Positions 24,465-32,580 of a stretch of DNA of 44,439 nucleotides are shown one piece after another. Under the pieces are notes generated by a model. The model did not search any database. It saw nothing but the letters and a program-made list of their open reading frames with translations, and had not been told where the DNA came from. The stretch's first letter is position 1. The number at the start of each line of letters is the position of its first letter. Source of the DNA: Candidatus Dadabacteria bacterium CSP1-2 (lineage in GTDB: Bacteria > Desulfobacterota_D > UBA1144 > Nemesobacterales > CSP1-2); assembly GCA_001443445.1 (NCBI GenBank), contig LDXN01000019.1, positions 1-44,439 on the forward strand, read 5' to 3'. The position numbers and the translations under genes were made by a program.

Positions 24465-25037
24465 ATGAAATACAATCCTGATATTCATCATAGGAAGTCT
24501 ATAAGGTTAAAAGGATACGATTATTCACAAGGTGGAGCATGTTTTATAACGATATGTGCTCGTAATAAAGAATTATATTTTCAACAACACCCTGAATTAA
24601 AGCGGATTTTAATTCGGCAATGGCAAGAAATACCAGATAGATATGCAAATATAAGATTAGACGAATTCGTCATTATGCCAAATCATATACATGGGATAAT
24701 AATTGTAGGGGCAACCCTTGCGGTTGCCCAGGCCCGGGAGAAAAGGGCGGGTGCAAGACCCGCCCCTACAATTGGGGAAATTATTGGAATATTTAAATCA
24801 TTATGTCTACATGATTGGTTAAAATACATAAAAGAAAACAGGATTGATGCGGTTGGTAAATTCTGGCAACGCAATTATTACGAACACATAATCCGTAACG
24901 AAGATGAATTAAACAAAATCAGGGAATATATTCAAAATAATCCATTAAAATGGAATCTCGATAGAGAAAATCCAGAAAGGGTTGGCCAAGATCTATTAGA
25001 AGATGAAATTTTTAAACGTACCAAAGGTGTTCAATAA
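24465..25037 (+). CDS. REP-associated tyrosine transposase (RAYT, Y1 family)
   Basis: This 190-residue IS200-like single-strand transposase begins with HHRKSIRLKGYDYSQGGACFITICARN. It holds the HUH motif in VIMPNHIHGIIIV and the catalytic Tyr region FWQRNYYEHIIRNEDELNKIREYIQNNP, both typical of RAYTs. Between the HUH motif and the GEIIGIFKSL helix lies a 24-residue insert (ATLAVAQAREKRAGARPAP region) encoded by a REP pair, in frame. RAYTs are thought to act on REP hairpins; the dispersed GTAGGAGC/GTAGGGGC elements in this window are natural candidates. Era starts 10 bases after its stop. The insert lies in a loop position and may not abolish function. Confidence 0.9.
   Translation: MKYNPDIHHRKSIRLKGYDYSQGGACFITICARNKELYFQQHPELKRILIRQWQEIPDRYANIRLDEFVIMPNHIHGIIIVGATLAVAQAREKRAGARPAPTIGEIIGIFKSLCLHDWLKYIKENRIDAVGKFWQRNYYEHIIRNEDELNKIREYIQNNPLKWNLDRENPERVGQDLLEDEIFKRTKGVQ
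24701..24773. repeat. REP pair inside the RAYT gene
   Basis: AATTGTAGGGGC (24701-24712) and GCCCCTACAATT (24762-24773) form 12-base inverted ends. Two hairpins with eight-pair stems and five-base loops lie inside: GGGCAACC/GGTTGCCC (24709-24729) and GGGCGGGT/ACCCGCCC (24745-24765). The insert is very GC-rich for this genome, and its length keeps the frame. Confidence 0.85.
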
Positions 25038-25046
25038 AAGTCTACA

Positions 25047-25955
25047 ATGAAACATGAAATAAAGACTCAAGAGAATTTTCGCTCCGGTTTTATTTCAATA
25101 ATCGGAAGACCAAACGTAGGGAAATCCACCCTTCTCAACGTGATTGTAGGTGAGAAGATTGCTATGGTCTCAGAAAAGCCTAGTACGACTAGGAATCGGA
25201 TACTCGGTATAAAAACCCTTCCTGGTGCTCAGCTTATTTTTCTTGATACACCTGGTATACACAAAGCCAAAGACGAACTTGGAAAGGTTATGGTTCGGAC
25301 TGCGATAAGTGCGATCGGAGAAGCGGATGTTATTTTAATGATGATCGAAGTGGATGAGCCATTTGGTAAGGGCGACTGCTTTATAATAGATAGCCTTCCT
25401 AAACCGGCCATCCTGGTAATTAATAAAATTGATACTGTAAAGAAAAGTGAAATCTTAGATATTATTGCAGAATCACAGAAATTCGAAGGAAAATTCTTGG
25501 AAGTGATACCTATTTCCGCTTTCAAAGCTGATGGGATTGATGATCTTGTAAACACTATTATAAATTATCTTCCGGATGGTCCAAAATATTTTCCAGATGA
25601 TATGATTACGGACCAGCCAGAAAGATTTCTTGCCGCAGAGCTTGTAAGAGAGAAGATTTTTAACCTCACACGCGAGGAGGTTCCCTACAAAACTGCTGTT
25701 GTTGTTGAGGAGTTTCAAGATGTGCCTGATAAAAACCTAGTGAGGATTTCAGCAGTAATTTACGTTGAAAGGGATAGCCATAAAGGGATTATAATTGGAG
25801 AGGGTGGCAAGATGCTGAAGCAAGTAGGAAGCCTTGCAAGGGTTGATATGGAAAGGATTTTCGGCACTAAGGTTTATCTTGAGCTATGGGTAAAGGTAAA
25901 AGAAAGATGGACGGAGAGGGGGGATCTTATAAGGGAGTTTGGGTACGGAGGCTGA
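25047..25955 (+). CDS. era: GTPase Era
   Basis: This 302-residue GTPase has G1 GRPNVGKSTL, G2 region PSTTRNRILG, G3 DTPGI and G4 NKID, followed by a C-terminal KH RNA-binding domain (about 205-300) with GEGGKMLKQVGSLARVDMERIFGTKVYLELWVKVKERW. Era helps mature 16S rRNA and assemble the 30S subunit. The ATG lies 10 bases after the RAYT stop. The ribosome site is weak, so the start might be a few codons later, near GFISIIGRPN. A direct-repeat tract follows. Confidence 0.95.
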   Translation: MKHEIKTQENFRSGFISIIGRPNVGKSTLLNVIVGEKIAMVSEKPSTTRNRILGIKTLPGAQLIFLDTPGIHKAKDELGKVMVRTAISAIGEADVILMMIEVDEPFGKGDCFIIDSLPKPAILVINKIDTVKKSEILDIIAESQKFEGKFLEVIPISAFKADGIDDLVNTIINYLPDGPKYFPDDMITDQPERFLAAELVREKIFNLTREEVPYKTAVVVEEFQDVPDKNLVRISAVIYVERDSHKGIIIGEGGKMLKQVGSLARVDMERIFGTKVYLELWVKVKERWTERGDLIREFGYGG

Positions 25956-25960
25956 TTTAA

Positions 25961-26047
25961 GGATGCAGGATACACGATGCAGGATGCGAGATACATGATA
26001 CAAGATGCAAAGGCCATAGGGAGTCAGGAGCCAGAATCCAGAAGTCA
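25961..26047. repeat. degenerate direct repeats downstream of era
   Basis: Units like GGATGCAGGATACA, GATGCAGGATGCGAGATACA and GATACAAGATGC run from 25961 to 26009. GAGTCAGGAGCCAGAATCCAGAAGTCAG (in pieces) follows at 26020-26047. The second part resembles the AGTCAGAAG repeat at 31729. These are the oligopurine spacer repeats common in some environmental genomes; no function is known. Confidence 0.6.
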
Positions 26048-26082
26048 GTAGTGAAAAAAATCAAAATTAGAGAGGAGATCTG

Positions 26083-26589
26083 ATGGACGCGTTTGAATGT
26101 ATAAGAAAAAGAAGGGATATAAGGAGTTATCTTAAAAAAGATGTGCCGGATGACGTTATTAGAAAGATTGTTGAGGCGGGCAGGCTCGCTCCTAGTGCTA
26201 TGAACCTACAGCCCTGGCATTTTATCGTAATAAAAAATAGGGATACGTTGAAAGAACTCGGTAAATTTTGTATGAGTGGGAGGTTTATCGTTGATGCCTA
26301 TTTTGCTGTTGTTGTAATCACTGAACCTTCCAATAAATGGCATGAAATAGATGGGACAAGGGCTGTACAGAACATGTCTCTTGCAGCTTGGAATGAAGGG
26401 GTTGGGACTTGCTGGATTGGTGCAATTGATAGAGAGAAAGTAAAGGAGAAGCTCCACATTCCAAAAAATCTGCATGTTCTTACAATTCTCCCATTTGGAT
26501 ACCCTGAGGAATTTACAGTAAAAAGAAAAAAGGTTAGGAAGTCATACGAAGAGGTGCTTCACATGGAGAAGTTTGGGAGGAAGCTTTAA
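26083..26589 (+). CDS. nitroreductase family protein
   Basis: This 168-residue flavoprotein starts MDAFECIRKRRDIRSYLKKDVPDDVIRKIVEAGRLAPSAMNLQPWHFIVI, the FMN-binding pattern of the family. It continues with GTRAVQNMSLAAWNEGVGTCWIG and the LPFGYPEE phosphate-side loop. It probably reduces a quinone, nitro or enone compound with NAD(P)H; the substrate is unknown. AGAGGAG lies 7 bases before the ATG. The gene stands alone. Confidence 0.88.
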   Translation: MDAFECIRKRRDIRSYLKKDVPDDVIRKIVEAGRLAPSAMNLQPWHFIVIKNRDTLKELGKFCMSGRFIVDAYFAVVVITEPSNKWHEIDGTRAVQNMSLAAWNEGVGTCWIGAIDREKVKEKLHIPKNLHVLTILPFGYPEEFTVKRKKVRKSYEEVLHMEKFGRKL

Positions 26590-26745
26590 AATAAAAAATG
26601 TTATTTTAATTTCTCTTTTGTGTATGTGTGAGCCTTACCAGAAAACTCCTTTATAAACGAATATACTTCAATACGTTGTATAGACCTTTACAATGCATGA
26701 GGGTAGAGTTGATCCAGTGGGTGGCCTCTACGTTTCGAGTGAAGT

Positions 26746-29436
26746 CTAAAAGTTTCCATCACAGATAGAACCATTTCCTTCCGCCGTTTGTGCCACACCA
26801 TCACCACAGCAATAACGAGAACTAGGTCTGCCGCCATTTTTCCCAGGGCAGTCAGCCGAACAAGAATTGCAATTTTCTCCTAAATCACATATAACGTCAT
26901 TATCACAAGCAGGCGGCGCACAGGAGGGATCACCGACGCAATTAGGATCAGCGCAATCTATTGAACTGTCACAGTCATTATCCAGACCATCGGTACAGAT
27001 CTGTTCAGATGCTGGTGGTGTTCCACAATCATTTGGACAACTGCAAACCGATTCGTTGGAATGACAAGTTCCATCACCACAGAAGGGTGCAGGCCCGCAA
27101 TCAAGTGTACAACTATTGCTGTCCTCAAAGCCGCTGCATTCCATATCTCCGCAGCAATATGGTTCGGCTGGAATATTTGTACATTGATAGCCCTGTGAGA
27201 TACAGCGGCCATCATTGCATGAAACCGGTTTGATTCCATCCCCATCGCCACAGCAGTAACGTTTACTAGGACTGCCGTCTTGCTTTCCTCTACAGTCCTG
27301 CGGGCAAGAAATACAGTCCTCTCCGTTGCCCGCCTCGCAAAGTCCGTTTCCACACATTGCTCCATTTCCGAAAATACAGTCGTTTGGACAATTGCTACAG
27401 TTTTCTCCGGAATCACAACTGCCGTTATTATTGCACACGGGAGTAAAACATGTGTCTGTTTGCTCATCGCACGATTGACCGGGACAGGGATCATTCCCCA
27501 GCATGCAGTTATTGTTAACACAGGTTTCAGCTCCATTACAATAAAGGCCGTCTTCACAATCCGCATTCTCTGTGCAGTTAGAGGGTTGGACACTCATGAA
27601 ATAGGCTCCCAATCCTACATACGTTCCCTGATAACCAATTGAGTTCTCAGTTATCTCCCAGGTCTTGGCCGTCCAGACTGTTTGGTCATTCCAATCGCGG
27701 TAGAAACGGTTGTAATAGTTGGCACCTAGCGGAGGAGAAGCTGTGCCACTGTAATCCTTGTTGGGGCCGCCAGGAACAAAACCAGGAGGTGGCCCAAGGA
27801 CAGAAGCCTTGTTGTCGTTAATACCGTGGTTATCAGTACCCTTAAAATAGGGATAATCAGGCTCATTCACGAAGCTTGGTATGCCTATATAGTTGTTTTT
27901 TGAGAAGGTGTTTGTGGAGTCTCCAAACCATGCGTGATAAAACTGGAAAGAGGAATGCTCCCCGCCAAGGGATGCTATGTTTGTAAGATACACCATGTTA
28001 AGTGGGTTTAGTCCGTGAAAGAAATGGAAGAAGTGCTGAGCATGTGTTAAACACTCTTGTGCTGTGTGGGAACCGGTTTGGCCTAGCTTTACAGCCGTTA
28101 TAAGGAATACGCCAGTAGCAGCTCTAGGTAGGTTTGAGCCCCAATGGTAGGCCCAATCGGGCATGCCGTTCCTGTAAAGATCATTAGTAGAAAAAATGTA
28201 ATTCACCTGATCTGATATATTTTGGAGCATATTTGAAACAACCGCTGACGTCGCGCCCGTGGTTTGAACGTAAGTGGTTGCTGCATGGGTATCATAGCGC
28301 GCAGGGTTAAAGAATCGGCCGCTCCAGTTAGATGGGTAAAAATTGTCAACATAGTTACGGGCTGAAGTTACAGTCGGATCAGTTCGAAAAACCTCTGCGG
28401 CGGCCCACACTTTTTCTTCGCTATGGCCTTGCGTCAGTAACCAGTTCCATGTCTTTACCGCAGCGGTCTTTAGAGTATCTGCGTAAGCAAGTATTCCCTC
28501 GGATTTAAAGACCCTAGAAGCCAGCGCCGTTGTACCAGCAAAAACAGACCCTGATTCCAAATTCGGGTTTTGATAGTATCTTATGTTTGTATCCATGCTG
28601 GGTGGTGAATCGGAGGCAAATCCGTCTACATGCATTTGATACAAGACTTCTCCACTCGTCAACTGCATCTTGAGTAACCAGTCGAGCTCCCACTTAATTT
28701 CATCAAGAATATCCGGAATGCCGTTTCCCGATTCGGGTATGTTTAGGTCACCGTCCCTAAAAACGCCAGGGTTATCCTCGTATGCCCTTAACATAAACAG
28801 TATTGCGGAAGATACTGCTTTCCAAACATATTTGTTGTAGTCCCCGGCATCGTGCCATCCCCCTGTAAGATCGCGTGTACCGTAGTTTGTATGCCCGGGG
28901 GTTGGCCCTGTTGTCAGGTCTTGTATATGGCATGATTGGGGATCATCCCACACACCGGCGTAAGTCGTCTCCTTGGGAGTGTTGCACCTTTGGTAATAAA
29001 AGGTTTTTAGTGCTGTTATTACAACATCATTATATATATCATCTCTTATTTCAAAGTCATAAGATTGGAGGCCTAAAGAGGGAATATTGAGCCTGTATGT
29101 ACCGGGAGTGGTAAAAGAGCTAAAATCCACCCACCACACATTGTCGCCTGAGGGTGCACCGTCATAACCCTTGCTGACAATCGAACCGCCATTTGAAGGT
29201 ATGGTAAAGACTACCTGATCGGTGCTAGTACGGATCTCAACAATAGAACCGGGGTTAGTTGTAACGATGGCTAGCTTAGTATCCGTGGGTCTGTATCCAA
29301 AGTGATCCAGTTTTACTAACTGGGTGACTGGGGCTCCCAAGCTTCCATGGGCAGTCAATAGGTAGACAACTAAAGAGACGCTTAGCATGCGGACGGAATT
29401 ATTAAGTTGATTACACTGAGCAACGTGATATTTCAT
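26746..29436 (-). CDS. secreted glycoside hydrolase family 9 enzyme with Cys-rich tail
   Basis: This 896-residue protein starts with a long signal peptide (1-35), then an Ig-like CelD_N-type domain (about 38-130) and a GH9 catalytic domain (about 135-615). The base motif is D196-A-G-D199 in TGGWHDAGDYNKYV and the acid is probably E597 in EITENSIGYQGTYVG; NEPDYPYFKGTDNHGINDNKASVLGPPPGF precedes it. It should cut beta-1,4-glucan or a related glycan. Residues 620-896 form a string of Cys-rich units such as CNNNGSCDSGENCSNCPNDC and DPNC, like those in many deltaproteobacterial exported proteins. AGGAGG stands 10 bases before the ATG. The base composition is richer in GC than the neighbours, and no other cellulase gene is near. 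Confidence 0.88.
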   Translation of the reverse strand: MKYHVAQCNQLNNSVRMLSVSLVVYLLTAHGSLGAPVTQLVKLDHFGYRPTDTKLAIVTTNPGSIVEIRTSTDQVVFTIPSNGGSIVSKGYDGAPSGDNVWWVDFSSFTTPGTYRLNIPSLGLQSYDFEIRDDIYNDVVITALKTFYYQRCNTPKETTYAGVWDDPQSCHIQDLTTGPTPGHTNYGTRDLTGGWHDAGDYNKYVWKAVSSAILFMLRAYEDNPGVFRDGDLNIPESGNGIPDILDEIKWELDWLLKMQLTSGEVLYQMHVDGFASDSPPSMDTNIRYYQNPNLESGSVFAGTTALASRVFKSEGILAYADTLKTAAVKTWNWLLTQGHSEEKVWAAAEVFRTDPTVTSARNYVDNFYPSNWSGRFFNPARYDTHAATTYVQTTGATSAVVSNMLQNISDQVNYIFSTNDLYRNGMPDWAYHWGSNLPRAATGVFLITAVKLGQTGSHTAQECLTHAQHFFHFFHGLNPLNMVYLTNIASLGGEHSSFQFYHAWFGDSTNTFSKNNYIGIPSFVNEPDYPYFKGTDNHGINDNKASVLGPPPGFVPGGPNKDYSGTASPPLGANYYNRFYRDWNDQTVWTAKTWEITENSIGYQGTYVGLGAYFMSVQPSNCTENADCEDGLYCNGAETCVNNNCMLGNDPCPGQSCDEQTDTCFTPVCNNNGSCDSGENCSNCPNDCIFGNGAMCGNGLCEAGNGEDCISCPQDCRGKQDGSPSKRYCCGDGDGIKPVSCNDGRCISQGYQCTNIPAEPYCCGDMECSGFEDSNSCTLDCGPAPFCGDGTCHSNESVCSCPNDCGTPPASEQICTDGLDNDCDSSIDCADPNCVGDPSCAPPACDNDVICDLGENCNSCSADCPGKNGGRPSSRYCCGDGVAQTAEGNGSICDGNF

Positions 29437-29663
29437 GAAAAATAATCCTCCTAGGTACTGAATGGGTATACCGAATTTCTAAAAAACACCTAAAGTATAT
29501 TAAAGCATAATGCTTTTTTCAAAGATATGGCAAATTTTTATTAATAGATTGTAGAAAATTGTAATATAAAAGCAAGACGCTAGCTAAAACCGGATTTTGC
29601 TTAATTTAGGACATGACTTTCGTTTTTTTAACTTTATCTAGGTGATAAGCTTTATTTCTGTTT

Positions 29664-30461
29664 TCAATCCCCTCTAAATTTAGGTTTTCTCTTCTCTGAA
29701 AAAGCCCTTTGGCCCTCTTTATAATCTTCACCTTCTTGCACCTTTAAAATCATCTCTTTAATGGTTTCTTCATCGTGAGGGCTTAATGATTGGTTTCTTT
29801 GCCAGGCATTTATCATCTCTTTCAAGGTTCTGATTGAGAGTGGTGCATTCTCACAAATTTCATAGGCGAGTTTATATGTGAACTCTTCTAATTCAGATTT
29901 TGGTAGAACATGGTTTACAAGTCCTATTTTTTGAGCAGTTCGTGCGTCAATATTTCTTCCTACCAGGAAAATCTCTTTTGTAAATCCAATGCCGATAAGG
30001 TTAAGGAATCTTCTTACCCCTGAGTATGGATAAATGACTCCAAGCTTTGCAGGCGGCATCCCGAAGAGTGCGTTATCAACGGATATTCTAATATCACAGG
30101 TTAAGGCTATCTCAAGTCCTGCGCCAAAGGCGTGACCGTTTATCATAGCAATCACAGGATAAGGAAAGTTTTCTATAGCTTTTGATGCTATGATAAGCGG
30201 ATGGTCACCTCTATAGTCCCTCATCATATCGTCTTTTATTTTTCCGATTGCTGCTATATCGTATCCTGAACAAAAGGCCTTATCCCCTGAGCCCCGAATT
30301 ACTACGCATCTTGTTTTCTCTTCAGTTGCTATTCTTTTTAATTCTGAACCGATATCGAGAAGAATTTCTGGTGTTAGGGAATTCCTTTTTTCAGGTCTAT
30401 TTATAGTTATAGATGTGATCGTATCCTTTTGTTCAATTATCAGTTCCTTGACATTTGTCAC
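29664..30461 (-). CDS. enoyl-CoA hydratase/isomerase family protein, decarboxylase-like
   Basis: This 265-residue crotonase starts with GTG at 30461, with AGGAGG 8 bases upstream. The oxyanion-hole segments CSGYDIAAIG (64-73) and INGHAFGAGLEIALTCD (107-123) are in place, and E117 matches the first catalytic Glu of hydratases. The second Glu is replaced by P137 in FGMPPAKLGVIYPYSG, where Y144 aligns with the Tyr of methylmalonyl-CoA decarboxylase (ScpB). The enzyme is thus more likely a (methyl/ethyl)malonyl-CoA decarboxylase-like crotonase than a hydratase. With ethylmalonyl-CoA enzymes in the same window, a repair or side role in that pathway is an attractive inference. Confidence 0.78.
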   Translation of the reverse strand: MTNVKELIIEQKDTITSITINRPEKRNSLTPEILLDIGSELKRIATEEKTRCVVIRGSGDKAFCSGYDIAAIGKIKDDMMRDYRGDHPLIIASKAIENFPYPVIAMINGHAFGAGLEIALTCDIRISVDNALFGMPPAKLGVIYPYSGVRRFLNLIGIGFTKEIFLVGRNIDARTAQKIGLVNHVLPKSELEEFTYKLAYEICENAPLSIRTLKEMINAWQRNQSLSPHDEETIKEMILKVQEGEDYKEGQRAFSEKRKPKFRGD

Positions 30462-30491
30462 AGGACTTCCTCCTTGAAAGCAAGTGTGAAA

Positions 30492-30521
30492 TTAGTATTA
30501 TCCCATGCCAATCTTTGTCAA
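30492..30521 (-). promoter_or_regulatory. possible promoter of the crotonase gene
   Basis: TTGACA on the minus strand (30521-30516), followed after 18 bases by TACTAA (30497-30492). An overlapping TAATAC at 15 bases is an alternative. Only about 30 bases would separate it from the GTG start. Confidence 0.35.
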
Positions 30522-30602
30522 ATTATTGAAAACGCATGGTGGTAACATCAAGCATTTAAAGGTGTGGTTGTAAAATCCCCTATCGCCTCTGGGAAAAATA
30601 GG

Positions 30603-30730
30603 AGGGAAATCCCTGTCCCGCATTTCTTCGGCGGTGTTGGAAAACACCGCCTATCATGGATGGAGGTTTAATACACCGATAGACGGGACATTCCTGTCCC
30701 GCATTGACAGGCAGGGTTAGAAACCCTGCC
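30603..30730. repeat. two-unit palindromic repeat with a shared linker
   Basis: The 13-mer CCTGTCCCGCATT occurs at 30612-30624 and 30693-30705. Each copy is followed by a long hairpin of the same layout but different stem: GGCGGTGTT/AACACCGCC (30630-30651) and GGCAGGGTT/AACCCTGCC (30710-30730). CGGGACA-TTCC-TGTCCCG (30684-30701) precedes the second. This fills most of the 447-base gap between the crotonase and the first FmdB-like gene. No gene is seen in the gap. Confidence 0.75.
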
Positions 30731-30818
30731 TGATGCCCTAATATAGCGCTCAATATTTTCAAATCCTGTAGCAGAGATGTAATGTTTAACTTGCATCCAT
30801 AATGATATTTTTAATTTA

Positions 30819-30846
30819 GTAGAGACATGCCATGGCATGTCTCTAC
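30819..30846. repeat. perfect 28-base palindrome
   Basis: A 14-base arm GTAGAGACATGCCA is followed directly by its reverse complement. It begins GTAG like the REP family ends. It lies about 60 bases before the first FmdB-like gene, so it could affect that leader. Confidence 0.75.
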
Positions 30847-30908
30847 CACTGGAACAACTAAGAATTCTTTGTTAATATATAAGCGTACAAAATAGGAGGG
30901 TATGAGTA

Positions 30909-31421
30909 ATGCCTGTTTTTGAATATGAGTGCGACCGCTGTATAGATGAATATAATTCTGATATATCTACTTTAGTTGAGAAGCTTAATAAATCCAATGC
31001 AACAAAGATAATGAAAAGAAACCCGAAATTTTGTTACGTCGAGGTTTATGATGACAAAAGGAGTAAGCCAATGTTCGCATTGGGTGAGAAGGGGAAATAT
31101 AATAAATATAATATTAGAAGATTTAGTTATAAGCTAAAGAATAATAAAATTCTCTCTATTGAATTAAGAAATTTTAAATTCAGCGAGCTGATATATGACA
31201 AAGAGGAAGAAAAAAGCCTGAAGTGCCCATTGTGTCATAAAGGTGATAAAGTTCGTAGGGTTTATTCAACATTCAAAGCAATTCTTGATGACAAAAATAA
31301 AAGGGCACCGCGTCCGGGGGATGAGCTTGCATACCATTTTGATTATAAGAAAAAAAAGGATGAGGAAATGGCTAGCTCTTGGGTTGGATACGATTATTTG
31401 GATCAATATTTCCAAAGATAG
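30909..31421 (+). CDS. FmdB-like zinc ribbon protein with a long insert
   Basis: This 170-residue protein opens as MPVFEYECDRC, the FmdB start, and returns to the family pattern at LKCPLCHKGDKVRRVYSTFKAIL (about 99-121), so the two CxxC knuckles are about 90 residues apart instead of about 20. The insert (about 15-95) is basic and beta-rich, with VEVYDDKRSKPMFALGEKGKYN, and I do not recognise it. FmdB-type ribbons are thought to be small regulators. AGGAGG lies 11 bases before the ATG. Its close relative follows after 12 bases. Confidence 0.7.
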   Translation: MPVFEYECDRCIDEYNSDISTLVEKLNKSNATKIMKRNPKFCYVEVYDDKRSKPMFALGEKGKYNKYNIRRFSYKLKNNKILSIELRNFKFSELIYDKEEEKSLKCPLCHKGDKVRRVYSTFKAILDDKNKRAPRPGDELAYHFDYKKKKDEEMASSWVGYDYLDQYFQR

Positions 31422-31433
31422 GGAGAAATTAGA

Positions 31434-31697
31434 ATGCCTTTATATGAATATGAGTGTTTAAAGTGTAAGCACAAATTCTCTGAGATAATTTACCAAAAGG
31501 ACGAAGAGAAGAAGCTCAAATGTCCAAAATGCAAATCAAAGAAATGGGAGCGACTTTTTTCTTCCTTTGCTGTGGTTGCAGACTTATCTACTAACATGCC
31601 TAAGCCTGATCTTTCAAATTTGCCACCTGAAGTAAGGTCAAAAACAATGATAGGTGATTATATTGAAGAGAAGGACAGGCCAAAGAAAAATAGGTAA
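31434..31697 (+). CDS. FmdB family zinc ribbon protein
   Basis: This 87-residue protein has the usual layout MPLYEYECLKCKHKFSEIIYQKDEEKKLKCPKCKSKKWERLFSSFAVV with two CxxC pairs (8-11 and 30-33). A charged, Pro-rich tail ends in KKNR. It is a single zinc ribbon of the FmdB regulator type; its target is unknown. It is co-transcribed with the longer relative upstream, the pair looking like a duplication in which one copy gained an insert. Confidence 0.88.
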   Translation: MPLYEYECLKCKHKFSEIIYQKDEEKKLKCPKCKSKKWERLFSSFAVVADLSTNMPKPDLSNLPPEVRSKTMIGDYIEEKDRPKKNR

Positions 31698-31728
31698 TTG
31701 TATTTAACTAAGGAATTCAGGAGTCAAA

Positions 31729-31776
31729 AGTCAGAAGAAAAGAAGACTTCTAACTTCTGGTTCCTGGCTTCTGACT
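31729..31776. repeat. inverted repeat, AGTCAGAAG type
   Basis: AGTCAGAAG (31729-31737) pairs with CTTCTGACT (31768-31776), with further partial pairing inside. It lies between the convergent FmdB and hisIE genes and ends 4 bases from the hisIE stop. Sequence of the same type is found at 26020-26047. Confidence 0.65.
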
Positions 31777-31779
31777 TCC

Positions 31780-32451
31780 TCATTTAGAATCATTTTGCCT
31801 GTATTCCTCTTTTGATTTTCCAAACCTCTTACCTAGCTCTTGATATATATCTTCAAGTTTTATTCCAAATTGAACAAGCATTACCATTGAATGAAACCAT
31901 AAGTCCGATATTTCATAAATAACCTCTTCTTTACTCTTATTTTTCCCTGCTACTATGGTTTCACTAGCTTCCTCTCCAACTTTCTTGAGTATGGTATCGA
32001 GTCCCTTTTTAAAGAGACCGCTTACATAAGAGCCTTCTCGAGGGTTTCGTTTTCTATCTTCAATAACTTGATACACCTCCTCTAAAGTTTTATCAGTTCT
32101 TATGGGTCCAAATGAAGGGGCAATGTTTTCTCTTCCATCTACTGTCTCAAAAAAACAACTTCTTTTACCGGTGTGGCAGGCAACGCCCGTTTGATTAACC
32201 AGAACTAGTATAGTATCTTTGTCACAGTCTAGAAAAACATCCTTTACTTCCTGAACGTTTCCTGATTCTTCGCCCTTTTCCCAAAGCTTTTTTCTTGATC
32301 TACTCCAAAAGTGGGTTTTTTTCGTTTTTATGGTTTTTTCAAGTGCATCTTGATTTGCATAGGCGAACATTAGTACTTGCCCGTTTTCAGCATCTTGAAC
32401 AATAACCGGCACATACCCTTTTTCATCGAATTTTATACTTCTGATGTTCAT
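31780..32451 (-). CDS. hisIE: bifunctional phosphoribosyl-AMP cyclohydrolase / phosphoribosyl-ATP pyrophosphohydrolase
   Basis: This 223-residue fusion catalyses the second and third steps of histidine synthesis. The HisI part (about 1-115) has [18 protein letters not shown], the metal site LDCDKDT and [13 protein letters not shown]. The HisE part (about 120-215) has [39 protein letters not shown] and [22 protein letters not shown] lies 7 bases before the ATG. No other his gene is adjacent, so the pathway is scattered in this genome. Confidence 0.95.
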   Translation of the reverse strand: MNIRSIKFDEKGYVPVIVQDAENGQVLMFAYANQDALEKTIKTKKTHFWSRSRKKLWEKGEESGNVQEVKDVFLDCDKDTILVLVNQTGVACHTGKRSCFFETVDGRENIAPSFGPIRTDKTLEEVYQVIEDRKRNPREGSYVSGLFKKGLDTILKKVGEEASETIVAGKNKSKEEVIYEISDLWFHSMVMLVQFGIKLEDIYQELGKRFGKSKEEYRQNDSK

Positions 32452-32580
32452 TTTTTACCTCCACAATTATAGTAGCTGCATAACTTTCCATAATTATTAT
32501 TGCGAACACATTCATCCATCGGTTTCACTCAGGACATGCTTAGTTCAGTGTAAACTACGTGAAGCAATTTGATACATAGC

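Noticed and set aside
25961-26047. CRISPR-like repeat array
   Set aside because: The units vary in length and sequence, have no regular spacers, and no cas genes are near.
26958-27642. long open frames on both strands across the Cys-rich tail of the GH9 gene
   Set aside because: They are shadows of the repetitive coding sequence and have no ribosome sites or plausible products.
30580-30762. 60-codon minus-strand ORF
   Set aside because: It lies wholly in the CCTGTCCCGCATT repeat region.
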